From NCBI GenBank assembly GCA_965215115.1, contig OZ244050.1, positions 4,588,001-4,652,000 of the forward strand: 64,000 nucleotides of DNA. The letters are read 5' to 3'. The position numbers and the translations under genes are program-made. Origin of the DNA: CALDTK01 sp965215115. GTDB taxonomy: Bacteria > Bacteroidota > Bacteroidia > Chitinophagales > Saprospiraceae. The notes beneath the pieces were generated by a model, which made no database searches, had not been told where the DNA came from, and was given only the letters and a program-made list of their open reading frames with translations. How positions within the stretch are numbered: position 1 is the first letter of the stretch; each line of letters opens with the position of its first letter. Below, one piece after another: positions 8,301 through 17,352 of the stretch.

Positions 8301-8945
8301 ATGACTCGAATCGCCGAACGGATTGCAGCGGCGCTGCTGGAGATCGAGGCTGTAAAGTTGCAGCCCCACGATCGATTTACCTGGGCGAGCGGGATCCGCT
8401 CCCCGATCTACACCGACAACCGCGTGGCGCTGGCCTTCCCGCTGGTGCGCGACCTGATCAAGGACGGCCTCGCCGACGTCGTCAGGCGCTACGAAGGCGT
8501 GGACGCGGTGGTCGGCGTCGCGACGGCCGGCATCCCGCACGCCGCGCTCGTGGCCGATGTGCTGGGTCTGCCGATGGCGTACGTGCGCGCTTCCGCAAAA
8601 CAACACGGCCGCAAGAACCAGATCGAGGGGCGGCTCGCCCCCGGCGACAGCGTGGTCGTGATCGAGGACTTGATCAGCACCGGGGGCTCCTCCCTGGAGG
8701 CCGTGGAGGTGTTGCGCGCCGCGGGCGTACGGGTTTTGGCGACAGCCGCCATCTTCACCTACGGCTTCCCCACCGCCGAGGCGCGTTTTGCGGAAGCGGA
8801 CTGCCCCCTGCACACCCTCAGCGACTACCCTACCCTCCTACGGCAGGCCATCGACCTCGGCCGCATCCAGGACGCCGACCTCGCCGCCCTCGACGCCTGG
8901 CGCACCGAGACCAGCGCGCGACTCGGCCAAACCAATCCGGCCTAG
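8301..8945 (+). CDS. pyrE: Orotate phosphoribosyltransferase
   Basis: 214 residues. PyrE converts orotate and PRPP to orotidine monophosphate in pyrimidine synthesis. The PRPP-binding signature VVVIEDLISTGGSS is at residues 118-131, and the flexible loop with KQHGRKNQIEG at 100-110. The start is fixed by FTWASGIRSPIYTDNR downstream and the narrow divergent gap. Three hairpin-motif copies or variants lie in the gene (about 8588, 8733 and 8784). Confidence 0.95.
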   Translation: MTRIAERIAAALLEIEAVKLQPHDRFTWASGIRSPIYTDNRVALAFPLVRDLIKDGLADVVRRYEGVDAVVGVATAGIPHAALVADVLGLPMAYVRASAKQHGRKNQIEGRLAPGDSVVVIEDLISTGGSSLEAVEVLRAAGVRVLATAAIFTYGFPTAEARFAEADCPLHTLSDYPTLLRQAIDLGRIQDADLAALDAWRTETSARLGQTNPA

Positions 8946-8962
8946 GCGACCTCCCCCACGCG

Positions 8963-10051
8963 ATGATCGACACGACTAGCATCTTCGGCGGCGAGCACCG
9001 CGACTTCCTCTACGCATACCTCAACCACAACTCGCCGACGGGCTTCGAGAGCGGCGGCCAGCAGATCTGGTCCCGGTACGTCTCGCAGTTCTGCGACGAG
9101 ATGCACCTCGACAATTACGGGACCGCCTACGGGATCATCAACCCCGGACAGGACACGCGCGTCGTCATCGAGGCCCACGCCGACGAGATCAGTTGGTTCG
9201 TGAGCTACATCGCCGACGGCGGCTTCCTCCACGTCGTGCGCAACGGCGGTTCGGACGCGCAGATCGCGCCCTCTATGCGGGTGAAGCTCTTCGGAGAGAA
9301 AGGCGTCGTGCCGGGGGTCTTCGGGTGGCCCGCGATCCACACGCGCGACTCGGACTCGAAGCTCGTCCCGAGCATGGACACGATCTTCCTCGACGTCGGC
9401 GCGAAGAACAAGGAGGAGGTCCTGGCGCTCGGGATCGACGTCGGCACGGTGGCCGTGTTCGACGCCGACCTGATGGAGGTCGGGGAGAAGCACTACGTCG
9501 GCCGCGCGCTCGACAATCGCATGGGCGGGTTCTGCATCGCGCAGGTGGCGCGTTTGCTGAAGGAAAACCGTATCGAGCTGCCCTTCAGCCTGTACGTCGT
9601 GAACAGCGTCCAGGAGGAGGTCGGCCTGCGGGGCGCGCAGATGATCGCGCACCACCTCGACCCACACGCCGCGCTCATCGTCGACGTGACCCACGATACC
9701 AACACGCCCCACATCGAGAAGAAGAAGCACGGGGACGTGAAGCTGGGCCACGGTCCGAGCGTGACCTTTGCGCCGGCCGTGCACCAGAAGATGGTGCAGC
9801 TCCTGTTGGCTACCGCACGGGACAATGACATCCCCGTCCAGCGCGAGGCCTCGAGCCGCTCGACGGGCACCGACACCGATGCCTTTGCGTACAGTCGCTC
9901 GGGGGTGCCGAGTGCGCTGGTGAGTATCCCGCTGCGCTACATGCACACGACCGTCGAGATGGCGCACCGCGATGACCTGGGCTGCGTCGTCGGGCTGCTC
10001 TACCACGCCGTGCAGCGCATCGAGGCGAACCATGACTTTAAGTATTTCTAA
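8963..10051 (+). CDS. M42 family zinc aminopeptidase
   Basis: 362 residues of the M42 (glutamyl aminopeptidase/FrvX) family, tetrahedral cytosolic aminopeptidases with two metals. Metal ligands and catalytic residues appear in EAHADEI (about 75), DNRMGGFC (about 181), VNSVQEEVGLRGA (about 215) and DVTHDTN (about 240), with the terminal His in YMHTTVEM. It follows pyrE by 17 bp, so co-transcription is likely. Confidence 0.9.
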   Translation: MIDTTSIFGGEHRDFLYAYLNHNSPTGFESGGQQIWSRYVSQFCDEMHLDNYGTAYGIINPGQDTRVVIEAHADEISWFVSYIADGGFLHVVRNGGSDAQIAPSMRVKLFGEKGVVPGVFGWPAIHTRDSDSKLVPSMDTIFLDVGAKNKEEVLALGIDVGTVAVFDADLMEVGEKHYVGRALDNRMGGFCIAQVARLLKENRIELPFSLYVVNSVQEEVGLRGAQMIAHHLDPHAALIVDVTHDTNTPHIEKKKHGDVKLGHGPSVTFAPAVHQKMVQLLLATARDNDIPVQREASSRSTGTDTDAFAYSRSGVPSALVSIPLRYMHTTVEMAHRDDLGCVVGLLYHAVQRIEANHDFKYF

Positions 10052-10895
10052 AGCCGGTGTACGGGTGCGCGAGTGGTCGGGGTCGATAATTCGCGTATTG
10101 GTCCAAACACACCTGTGGGTGGGGTTGGGGGCGGGGGTGCAGACGTGGTTGGGGTTCAAAGCGGCCTTTGGCGGTCCGCTCACCCCGGATGAGCAGCTGT
10201 ACGTAGGGGTGGCCGGCGTCGGGGCGGCGGGGTTTTATACGATCTACCGCGGTTGGGGGCGGAGGTTGAGCGAGCGGCAGGCGGCTTGGGACTGGGCGTT
10301 CACCCTGGGCATAGCCATGCTAGCCGTTGCTGGCATCCGCGTCACCGAGTTGCCCCCGGCATACTGGGCGCTTCTCGTCCCCCCGGTCGCCATCGCCGGA
10401 GTGTACGCCACCGCGAGGTACCGAGGCGGGAACGCGCCGTGGTTCGGGCTCGCGAAGCCAATCCTGCTGGCCGCGGTCTGGACGTGGGTGGTGGCGTACG
10501 TGCCGATGGTAAGGTCGGGCGACATCGACGTGCCGCTTCTGAGCTCGCGGGCGTGCTTCTTCCTGGCGATTGCCCTGGTGTCAGACCACAAAGACAACGA
10601 CGCAGACTTCGACAGCGGCCTAAGCTCGCTGACGTGGCGGCTGGGGCGAAGTATTACCGTGGCGGTGACCTTGGCGCTGATGGTCGCCGCTGGGGCCTTG
10701 GCGCTCGTTGGTAACGCGGGCGTGGGTGCTGCGGCGGCAGCCTTCGCGGGCGCTGGCTTTCTCGGGGTGCTGCTCCTAGGGTACGCCTTTCGGCAAAACC
10801 CTCGGGCGTGGTACTACGATGGTGTGGTGGACGGGCTCTTGGTGCTCACCGGAGTGTTCTACCTGGCGCTGAGGGCTACGTGGGCGTCTGGCTAG
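10032..10895 (+). CDS. UbiA-like integral membrane protein
   Basis: 287 residues with eight or so hydrophobic segments. The loop SDHKDNDADFDSGLSSL resembles the second Asp-rich motif of UbiA prenyltransferases; the first (NDxxDxxxD) is not obvious, and the region around 45-60 is instead GPLTPDEQLYVGVAG. It may therefore be a divergent or inactive member. The ATG at 10032 overlaps the end of the M42 gene by 20 bp. A minus-strand hairpin motif at 10785 encodes AFRQNP. Confidence 0.65.
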   Translation: MTLSISKAGVRVREWSGSIIRVLVQTHLWVGLGAGVQTWLGFKAAFGGPLTPDEQLYVGVAGVGAAGFYTIYRGWGRRLSERQAAWDWAFTLGIAMLAVAGIRVTELPPAYWALLVPPVAIAGVYATARYRGGNAPWFGLAKPILLAAVWTWVVAYVPMVRSGDIDVPLLSSRACFFLAIALVSDHKDNDADFDSGLSSLTWRLGRSITVAVTLALMVAAGALALVGNAGVGAAAAAFAGAGFLGVLLLGYAFRQNPRAWYYDGVVDGLLVLTGVFYLALRATWASG

Positions 10896-10927
10896 ACTAC
10901 ATATCCGATCCGACTGACGAACGCAAA

Positions 10928-12676
10928 CTACTCCTCCCCCTCCACCTCCGCCGGCTCCTGCAGTGCCATCCTGGCCGCCCGCACGCTCCTTACCCCGCCG
11001 TCGAAATCTAGCTTCGACGCCTGCTCCAGGGGGTAGCCGGTCATGCGGTTGTGGTAGTAGTACAGCAGGTGGAAGTCCTTCGACACCAGGCGGCCGCCGT
11101 TGAGGCTCAGCGGGGGGCTCTGGTGGTAGAGCTGCATGTTCTCGACGCCGTCGGTGAGGACCTCCGCGGGGGAGCGGCGCAGGGGGGCGGAGAGCTTGAT
11201 GCGACCCTCGGCCTCCAGCACGGTGAGCCGCGTCTGGACGCGCTCGATGACGGACTGCATGATCGACAAATCGAAGAGAAAGTCCTCCTCGTCGAGGCGC
11301 AGGACCCCGTACACGTCGAGGTCGGGGTAGAACTGCCGCAGGACCCGGAAGGCGACGTAGGCGACGACGTGGCTCGTGAGCGCGACGTTGTCGCGGTGGA
11401 AACGGTCGACCACGGCGCGGCCGAGCAGGGCGGTGTACTCGCGCTCGCGTTGCACGTCGCGCGTCATGGCCCCCCCGCGCAGGAAGTAGTCCCGCAGCGC
11501 GACCGTTTTGCCGGAAGGCGTATGACTCTGCCCCTGCGCGTCCATGAGGTTGCCGAGCACGTCGAGGGGCTGGCCCACGTTGATGTAGATCTCGCTGGAG
11601 CTGCTGAAGAGCTGCCACAGGAACTTGAGAAAACCCTTGTAGCTAAACTGCTCCGAGGCCGCGCCGAGGTACTGCTCCTTGCCGGTCTGCCGGAGGAACT
11701 GCTGGATCAGGAACTTGGCCTCCAGCACGAAGTGGTAGCTCACCACCAGCGGCACGACCACCACGCGCTTGTCGCTGCCGTCGACGAGGAGCTTGCGCTG
11801 CGCCTCGACGGCCGTGCCGAGCAGACCGAGCTTGACCTCGCTCTCGAGACTGCCGTTGCGGCTCCGGGTCCCGCCCGGGAAGAAGGTCGAGTTGTAGCCG
11901 CTGTAGATGGCCAGGCGACTGAAGCTCTTCAGCACCTCGAGGTACACCGGGTTCTTCTTGCGCCGGTCGACGCGGTAGGCGCCGAAGCGATTGATGAAGT
12001 ACGCCACCCAGCCGGTGTTGAGCAGGTTGAGGCCTGCGCCAAAACTGCTGTGCGGGATGCCCGCGAAACCGTCCAGCGCGTAGCCGATCAGGATGCTGTC
12101 GAGGTTGGAGAAGTGCGTCGGGACGATGACCACGTGGTGGTCGACGAACAGCCTGCGGAGCTTGTCGACCTCCCCGCCGACGATGAGGCGCTCCCGCAGC
12201 GACACCTTCGCGCGGGCCAGGCGACGCAGGTTGCGCCCCCCGGCCGCGTTGAGGAGACGATTAAAGAAGACCGTCAGGAAGCGGCGCGCGAACTTGAAGG
12301 TCGGGATGCTGAAGTTCCCGACCACCTCCTCGGCGTAGCGACCGACGATCTCGCGGAGGATCGCCTGCCGCACGGCCTTGTCGTCCGGGGCCTCCGGGTC
12401 GAGCCCGCCCCTGACGAGCTTCTGCTCCATCCGGCGCCAGAACGCGATCTCGTTCGGGGGGTCCACCTTCCAGGCCTCGTTGCGGGTGCGGGTCTTCTCG
12501 GCGTAGATGACGCCCTGGAGCAACTCGATCAGGTCGGCCTCGCGGGCGTTGACCTTGAGGAGGGTCTCGGCCGTGAGCCGCGCAACGAAAGCCTCGCGGT
12601 CGGCGTGGAGCCGGTAGATCGGCCAGTCGCGCAGGTCGGGGTACAGATCGGGCAGGACGACGGAGACATCTTTCAC
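10928..12676 (-). CDS. Glycerol-3-phosphate acyltransferase (PlsB-like)
   Basis: 582 residues. The acyltransferase HX4D motif is PTHFSNLDS (His188, Asp193), followed by FFPGGTRSRNG. Length and the N- and C-terminal extensions fit PlsB-type glycerol-3-phosphate acyltransferases of membrane lipid synthesis; a 1-acyl acyltransferase is the alternative. The GTG at 12676 overlaps the engB stop as GTGA, which decides the start. It ends 32 bp from the convergent UbiA-like gene. Confidence 0.85.
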   Translation of the reverse strand: MKDVSVVLPDLYPDLRDWPIYRLHADREAFVARLTAETLLKVNAREADLIELLQGVIYAEKTRTRNEAWKVDPPNEIAFWRRMEQKLVRGGLDPEAPDDKAVRQAILREIVGRYAEEVVGNFSIPTFKFARRFLTVFFNRLLNAAGGRNLRRLARAKVSLRERLIVGGEVDKLRRLFVDHHVVIVPTHFSNLDSILIGYALDGFAGIPHSSFGAGLNLLNTGWVAYFINRFGAYRVDRRKKNPVYLEVLKSFSRLAIYSGYNSTFFPGGTRSRNGSLESEVKLGLLGTAVEAQRKLLVDGSDKRVVVVPLVVSYHFVLEAKFLIQQFLRQTGKEQYLGAASEQFSYKGFLKFLWQLFSSSSEIYINVGQPLDVLGNLMDAQGQSHTPSGKTVALRDYFLRGGAMTRDVQREREYTALLGRAVVDRFHRDNVALTSHVVAYVAFRVLRQFYPDLDVYGVLRLDEEDFLFDLSIMQSVIERVQTRLTVLEAEGRIKLSAPLRRSPAEVLTDGVENMQLYHQSPPLSLNGGRLVSKDFHLLYYYHNRMTGYPLEQASKLDFDGGVRSVRAARMALQEPAEVEGEE

Positions 12677-13269
12677 GCGGGGGGTAAGCTGCTGGCGATA
12701 AAGGTAAGGACCTCCTCGCGGCCGGTGGCCTTGTTGGCGCTCGTCAGGAAGTACGGCGGCAGTTCGTCCCAGTCGGCCTTGAGCGCCGCGAGGGTATCCT
12801 CGAGGTGCTGGGCCGTAGCGCGCGTGCGGCCCTTGTCCACTTTCGTGAAAACCCACGCCTGTGGCACGCTATTCTCCCCGAGCCACGCGATCATCTCGCG
12901 GTCGATCTGCTGGAGCGGGATGCTGCCGTCGAGCAGGACGAAGGCACAGTGCAGCGTGGGGCGGGTGCTGATGTAGTCCTCGATCATCGTCCGCAGGCTC
13001 GCGCGGTGCTTCTTCGACACCTTGGCGTAGCCGTAGCCGGGGAGGTCGACCAGGCGCCAGGTCTCGTCGACGTCGAACATGTTCAGCATCTGGGTCTTGC
13101 CCGGGGTCGAGGAGGTCTTCGCGATGTCCTTGCGCATCGTGAGCATGTTGACGAGGCTGCTCTTCCCGACGTTGGAGCGCCCGACGAACGCAAACTCCGG
13201 CAAGCTCGGGGCGGGGGCCTTGGCGACCCCGGGGAAACTGCCGACGAATTCTACCTTCTGTACCTTCAC
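12673..13269 (-). CDS. engB: Ribosome biogenesis GTPase EngB/YsxC
   Basis: 198 residues. G1 is GRSNVGKSS (30-38), G3 DLPGYG, G4 TKVD and G5 TSA, in the right order for EngB, which acts late in 50S assembly. The start is a GTG at 13269 giving VKVQKVEFVG; upstream codons in frame are not conserved. The G4 sequence itself reads as a hairpin variant GTTTT-CAC-GAAA-GTG (12838-12852). Confidence 0.93.
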   Translation of the reverse strand: MKVQKVEFVGSFPGVAKAPAPSLPEFAFVGRSNVGKSSLVNMLTMRKDIAKTSSTPGKTQMLNMFDVDETWRLVDLPGYGYAKVSKKHRASLRTMIEDYISTRPTLHCAFVLLDGSIPLQQIDREMIAWLGENSVPQAWVFTKVDKGRTRATAQHLEDTLAALKADWDELPPYFLTSANKATGREEVLTFIASSLPPA

Positions 13270-13317
13270 GCCGCCAAGATGGGGTGACCATCCGGCAAAA
13301 CCGTTGTCCCAGACCAA

Positions 13318-13956
13318 GTGCGCCTTACTCTCCTCTGCTCCGTTTTCCTCGCGCTCGCCCCGGTAAGCCTCGGCGCCCAGACCGTGCGGTGGGGCGTGCG
13401 CACGGGGGTCACCGTGGCGAGCACCCCGGACGACATCGAGCGCTTCGAGTTCGCGGCCCGCAACTACGCGCTGAGCATCGAGGACATCAGACTCGGGTTC
13501 CACGGCGGCCTCGTGCTGCAGGCCCGCCTGGGCAAGGTCGCCCTGCAGCCGGAGGTCCTGGTCCACTCCACCCGCACCGACTACCGCCTCGACGAACTCG
13601 TCGGCGGCAACATCGTCGAGACCATCCTCTCCGAGCGGTACACCAACGTGGAGATCCCCGTCATGGTCGCCTACCGCTGGGGGCCGGTGCGCCTCCAGGC
13701 CGGACCCGTCGGCCGCGCCTACGTCACGAGCCGCAGCGACCTCGAGGGCGTCGCCGGCTACGAGAAGGACCCGGCGGACTTTACGCTCGGCTACCAGGCC
13801 GGCATCGGGTTCGACATCCGGCGCGTCCTGCTCGACATCAAGTACGACGGCAGCTTCGACGACGAGCGCTACCGCCTCATGATCGGCGGGCGCGACCTGG
13901 CCTTCGGGCGCACGCCCGGGCGGACGTTCATCACACTCGGCTTCCTGTTTAACTAG
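13318..13956 (+). CDS. Outer-membrane beta-barrel protein (PorT-like)
   Basis: 212 residues. A signal peptide ends near VSLGAQ (about residue 20). The mature part alternates short amphipathic strands (LGFHGGLVLQARLG, EIPVMVAYRWGPVRLQAGPVG, FITLGFLFN) and finishes with an aromatic-containing strand, as expected for a small barrel of the PorT/OMP_b-brl_2 group. A role in type IX secretion is possible but not shown. The start codon is GTG. Confidence 0.75.
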   Translation: MRLTLLCSVFLALAPVSLGAQTVRWGVRTGVTVASTPDDIERFEFAARNYALSIEDIRLGFHGGLVLQARLGKVALQPEVLVHSTRTDYRLDELVGGNIVETILSERYTNVEIPVMVAYRWGPVRLQAGPVGRAYVTSRSDLEGVAGYEKDPADFTLGYQAGIGFDIRRVLLDIKYDGSFDDERYRLMIGGRDLAFGRTPGRTFITLGFLFN

Positions 13957-13973
13957 GCCCCCCGCCCCGGCCC

Positions 13974-13981
13974 TACCTTCG
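13974..13981 (+). promoter_or_regulatory. -7 box TACCTTCG for parB
   Basis: TACCTTCG with 5 bases to the parB ATG at 13987. One of the clearest examples of the short-leader arrangement in this window. Confidence 0.65.
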
Positions 13982-13986
13982 CGGCC

Positions 13987-14889
13987 ATGGCGCAAAAACT
14001 CGCGAAGAAGCAAATGGGGCTCGGGATCAAGGCCTTGCTCCAGGACTACGACCAGGCCCCGGCTCCCGACCAGCCGGCCCTCGCGCGCGAGATCGCCAGG
14101 GAGGCCTTCCGGATTCCGCTCGACCAGATCGAGGCCAACCCCTTCCAGCCCCGCGTCGCCTTCGACGAGGAGTCATTGCGTGAACTGGCCGCCAGCATCG
14201 AGACCCTCGACGTCATCCAGCCGATCACGGTGCGCCGCGTCTCCCGGGAGCGCTACCAGCTCATCTCCGGCGAGCGACGCCTCCGCGCCGCCCACCTCGC
14301 CGGCCTCGCAGACATCCCCGCCTACGTCCGCACGGCCGACGACCAGGGCATGCTCGAGATGGCGATCGTCGAGAACGTCCAGCGCGCCGACCTCAACCCC
14401 ATCGAGACGGCCGTCGGGTACCAGCGCCTCCTCGACGAGGTCGGCCTCACGCACGATGCCCTCAGCCAGCGCCTCGGCAAGCAGCGCAGCACCATCACCA
14501 ACGTCCTGCGCCTCCTCAAGCTCCCCCCCGAGCTCCAGCAGGCCCTCAAGTCGGGCCGCATCTCCGCGGGCCACGGTCGCGCGCTGGCCGGCATCGAAGA
14601 CGTGGCCCTCCAGCTCGCCCTCCTGCGCTCCATCGAGCGCGAGGGGCTGAGCGTGCGGCAGACCGAGGCCGAGGTCAAGCGCTTGACGGCGCCTTCCGGC
14701 AAAACACCCCAAGCATCCTCGAATCACCTCACCCCCGTGCTGTCCGATCTGCAGCGCGAGCTCAGTTCGGACTTCGGCACCCGCGTCAAGCTAAAGCGCG
14801 ACGCGAAGGGCCGGGGGCAGATCGCGATCCACTTCGGCAGCGACGAAGAGTTCAATCGGCTCGTGGAGATGTTGCGGGGGGAAGGTTGA
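13987..14889 (+). CDS. parB: Chromosome partitioning protein ParB
   Basis: 300 residues. ParB/Spo0J binds parS and spreads by CTP hydrolysis. The sequence shows the N-terminal KKQMGLGIKALL, NPFQPRVAFDEESL, the GERRLRA box, ENVQRADLNPIETA and a helix-turn-helix region (LGKQRSTITNVLRLLKLP). In many Bacteroidota parA lies directly upstream; here parA is about 16 kb away at 30213. A DUF5683 gene follows, as is usual. No parS-like sequence was noticed in the window. Confidence 0.93.
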   Translation: MAQKLAKKQMGLGIKALLQDYDQAPAPDQPALAREIAREAFRIPLDQIEANPFQPRVAFDEESLRELAASIETLDVIQPITVRRVSRERYQLISGERRLRAAHLAGLADIPAYVRTADDQGMLEMAIVENVQRADLNPIETAVGYQRLLDEVGLTHDALSQRLGKQRSTITNVLRLLKLPPELQQALKSGRISAGHGRALAGIEDVALQLALLRSIEREGLSVRQTEAEVKRLTAPSGKTPQASSNHLTPVLSDLQRELSSDFGTRVKLKRDAKGRGQIAIHFGSDEEFNRLVEMLRGEG

Positions 14890-14981
14890 GGCGACGAAGC
14901 TCGCCGCGGGCAGGCGACGACTCAGCCGCCGCTCGTATACAAGTTGCCCGCACGAATCGTTAGTCACGTCTAAGCACGTCC

Positions 14982-15719
14982 ATGTCACTCCGAATACCCG
15001 AGGTCCTCACCGCTGCGTTCGTCGCGCTGGTGTCCGCCTCACTCCAGGCCCAGGTCCTTCCGCCGGACGAGAGCCTTACGGACGGTCCCACCACCGTGCG
15101 CACCGGCGATCCCGACACCACGTCCCTGCTCAACCGCGAGACCATCACCGCCGCGTCCCCGAGCGAGGTCCGCGGCCGCGGCATCGACAGCAGCTACGTC
15201 GACACGGTCGGGGTGGGGTTCTGGAAGAAGATCATGGCACCGGTCTACCCGAATCCCGAGCGCGCCGCGGCCTTTAGTTTCGTACTGCCGGGCGCCGGGC
15301 AGGTCTACAACAAGAGGTACGCATACATCAAGCTCCCAGTGATCTACGCGGGTACGCGTTTCTAATCTACCGGGGGGAGTTCAACCGGAAGCTGCGCAAC
15401 GATTTCAGACAGCCCTGGCCCTTAAGCTCGATGATCAACCACACCAATTCTCGGCACGCGCTTCGATAGTCAAGCGGCATTGCGCACCAATCGCGACAAG
15501 CTCGACAAGAACTTCCAACTCGCCTACATCGGCGTCGGGATCCTGCACCTCGTCCAAACCCTCGAGGCTTACACCACGGCCCACCTGCTCAACTTCGACA
15601 TGGACGAGAGCCTCACGGTAAGCCCCGTCCTGCTCCAGCTGCCCGGACCGGCGCCCGGCCCCGGCGCCGGCACCGGGCGCATCGCCCTCGGCATGACCTA
15701 CACCTTCCCCTCGAAGTAA
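14982..15719 (+). pseudogene. DUF5683 gene with three frameshifts
   Basis: The N-terminal part (signal peptide, then FSFVLPGAGQVYNKRYAYIKLP) stops at 15365, and the C-terminal part (TNRDKLDKNFQLAYIGVGIL) resumes in the same frame near 15450. Between them the family sequence can be followed through the other two frames: AFLIYRGEFNRK from 15353 and ALALKLDDQPHQFS from 15412. Three single-base deletions, near 15352, 15411 and 15450, explain this. It could be a decaying gene or a poorly sequenced patch. DUF5683 usually follows parB in the phylum, so the position is normal. Its end overlaps the convergent GNAT gene by 22 bp. Confidence 0.75.
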
Positions 15720-16138
15720 GGGTCGCGCATCTTCGTGTGCGGGAGGCCGACCTCTTCGAACGGTTCGCCGAACGCCTCCCAGCCGCAGCGCTCGTAGAAT
15801 CCCTTCGCCGTGTCCCGCGCGTGGCAATACAGCGAAGACGCGCCACGGGTTTTGGCGAAAGCCCGACACGCCCCCACGAGGGCCCGCCCCACCGACCTAC
15901 CCTGCGCCTGCGGGGCCACGGCCACCTGCCGCATCTTCCAGTGCCCCGGCTTGGTCTCGAGCAGGCTCGCCGTCCCGAGCAAAACGCCGTCGTCGAAGTA
16001 GCCGAAGTGCGTTTGGTCGACCTCCTCCTCGAGGGGGTCATCGACGATCGAGCGACCGAGCGGCCTGCGCAAGACCTCGTCGCGGAGGCGGATGGCCTGA
16101 TCGTAATCGGGGGTCGCGAATTCGTAACGGAGCGTCAT
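15698..16138 (-). CDS. GNAT family N-acetyltransferase
   Basis: 146 residues. Acetyl-CoA binding motif A is VAPQAQGRSVGRALV (Q/RxxGxG/A type), with the downstream ARDTAKGFYERCGW typical of GNATs. It resembles the small acetyltransferases often annotated ElaA-like. The ATG at 16138 overlaps the HMG-CoA lyase stop as ATGA. The segment CRAFAKTRG is encoded by an exact hairpin motif (15849-15863). Confidence 0.88.
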   Translation of the reverse strand: MTLRYEFATPDYDQAIRLRDEVLRRPLGRSIVDDPLEEEVDQTHFGYFDDGVLLGTASLLETKPGHWKMRQVAVAPQAQGRSVGRALVGACRAFAKTRGASSLYCHARDTAKGFYERCGWEAFGEPFEEVGLPHTKMRDPYFEGKV

Positions 16139-17004
16139 GCGTCGGGGAATACGGTGGGCAGGAGTCGGAGCGAGGCCGCCAGCGCCTCGGGGTCGATCGC
16201 GGGCGCGTCCACTTCCCGCAGGTAGGACAGGAGTCGTTCGGTGGGCATGTTGCCGGTGAGGGCGTCGGCGGCCATCGGGCATCCGCCAAAACCCCTCAGC
16301 GCGCCGTCGTACCTGCGGCACCCGGCCCGGTAGGCGGCGACGACTTTCTCGCGCCAGGTGTCGGGAGTCGTGTGCAAATGTGCCCCGATCTCGATGTCGG
16401 GGTAGGCGGGGATGAGTTGCTCGAACAGGTACTGGATGCTCTCCGGCGTACTGACGCCGATGGTATCCGAGAGTTGGAGCACGCGCACGCCCATCCCGGC
16501 CAGGCGCTCGACCCAGTGCGCGACGACCTGCACGTTCCAGGGGTCGCCGTATGGATTGCCGAACCCCATGCTCAGGTACACGACCAGTTCCTTGCCGTGC
16601 GCCCGGCAGAGCTCGTGGATCTCCGCGAGCCTTCCGACGCTCTCGTCGAGGTCGGCGTTGGTGTTGCGGATCTGGAACGTCTCCGAGACCGAGAAGGGGT
16701 AGCCGAGGTACTGCACCTGCGGCGTCGCGACGGCCTCACGTGCCCCGCGGGCGTTCGCGACGATGGTGAGCAACTTGGTCCGCGTCCGCGAGAGGTCGAG
16801 CGCGGCGATCACCTCCGCCGTGTCCGCCATCTGCGGAATGGCCTTCGGGGACACGAAGCTGCCCACGTCCAGCGTGTCGAACCCCACCGCCAGCAGTTGC
16901 TGCACGTAGGCCACCTTGCGGTCCGTCGGGATGAACTCGTGCCGCCCCTGCATAGCGTCGCGCGGGCACTCGATGATCTTCAGTGGGGCGCGCGGCACGT
17001 TCAC
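16135..17004 (-). CDS. Hydroxymethylglutaryl-CoA lyase
   Basis: 289 residues, full length. It cleaves HMG-CoA to acetyl-CoA and acetoacetate in leucine breakdown. ECPRDAMQG carries the catalytic Arg, GAHLHTTPD the metal-binding histidines, and RGFGGCPMA the signature cysteine. A GTG start at 17004 lies 4 bases after TACCTTTG. The GGCPMA codons contain a hairpin-motif variant (16278-16292). Confidence 0.92.
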   Translation of the reverse strand: MNVPRAPLKIIECPRDAMQGRHEFIPTDRKVAYVQQLLAVGFDTLDVGSFVSPKAIPQMADTAEVIAALDLSRTRTKLLTIVANARGAREAVATPQVQYLGYPFSVSETFQIRNTNADLDESVGRLAEIHELCRAHGKELVVYLSMGFGNPYGDPWNVQVVAHWVERLAGMGVRVLQLSDTIGVSTPESIQYLFEQLIPAYPDIEIGAHLHTTPDTWREKVVAAYRAGCRRYDGALRGFGGCPMAADALTGNMPTERLLSYLREVDAPAIDPEALAASLRLLPTVFPDA

Positions 17005-17008
17005 GCCC

Positions 17009-17016
17009 CAAAGGTA
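17009..17016 (-). promoter_or_regulatory. -7 box TACCTTTG for HMG-CoA lyase
   Basis: Exact TAnnTTTG on the minus strand, 4 bases before a GTG start. It argues for a leaderless transcript beginning at a non-AUG codon. Confidence 0.65.
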
Positions 17017-17053
17017 GCCAACCCCACCGCGCCCCCGGCCGTTAAGCACGCGT

Positions 17054-17329
17054 ATGAATCGACGAGCCCTCTTCTTCGTTCTCGGCTTCGGCTTCGCCGG
17101 CGCGGGGCTGTACGCCCTCATCATCAGCCTCGTCGGCCTCGACGTGACGTACCTCGCGTGGCTCTCGGCCTACGGCGGGCTCGCCGCCTTCCTCGGTCGC
17201 CTCGCCCTCATCATGGTCGGCGCCACCCTCATCGCCATCGGGACCACCGACTGGGACCGCGAGCGCCGGCTCATCGACGCCTACCGGAAGGAGCGTGCGC
17301 TCGGGGACGTAGACGTGCGGCGCAATTAG
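17054..17329 (+). CDS. Small membrane protein, two helices
   Basis: 91 residues, no recognised family. Two hydrophobic helices (about 5-27 and 41-64) are separated by a short loop and followed by a charged cytosolic tail rich in Asp and Arg. It diverges from the HMG-CoA lyase gene and converges on yqgE. Confidence 0.65.
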   Translation: MNRRALFFVLGFGFAGAGLYALIISLVGLDVTYLAWLSAYGGLAAFLGRLALIMVGATLIAIGTTDWDRERRLIDAYRKERALGDVDVRRN

Positions 17330-17331
17330 GC

Positions 17332-17346
17332 GGCTTTCGCCAAAAC
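17332..17346 (-). repeat. Exact hairpin motif between convergent genes
   Basis: GTTTTGGCGAAAGCC read on the minus strand, 3 bases after the stop of the small membrane gene and just before the end of yqgE. Non-coding location. Confidence 0.75.
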
Positions 17347-17352
17347 TCAACC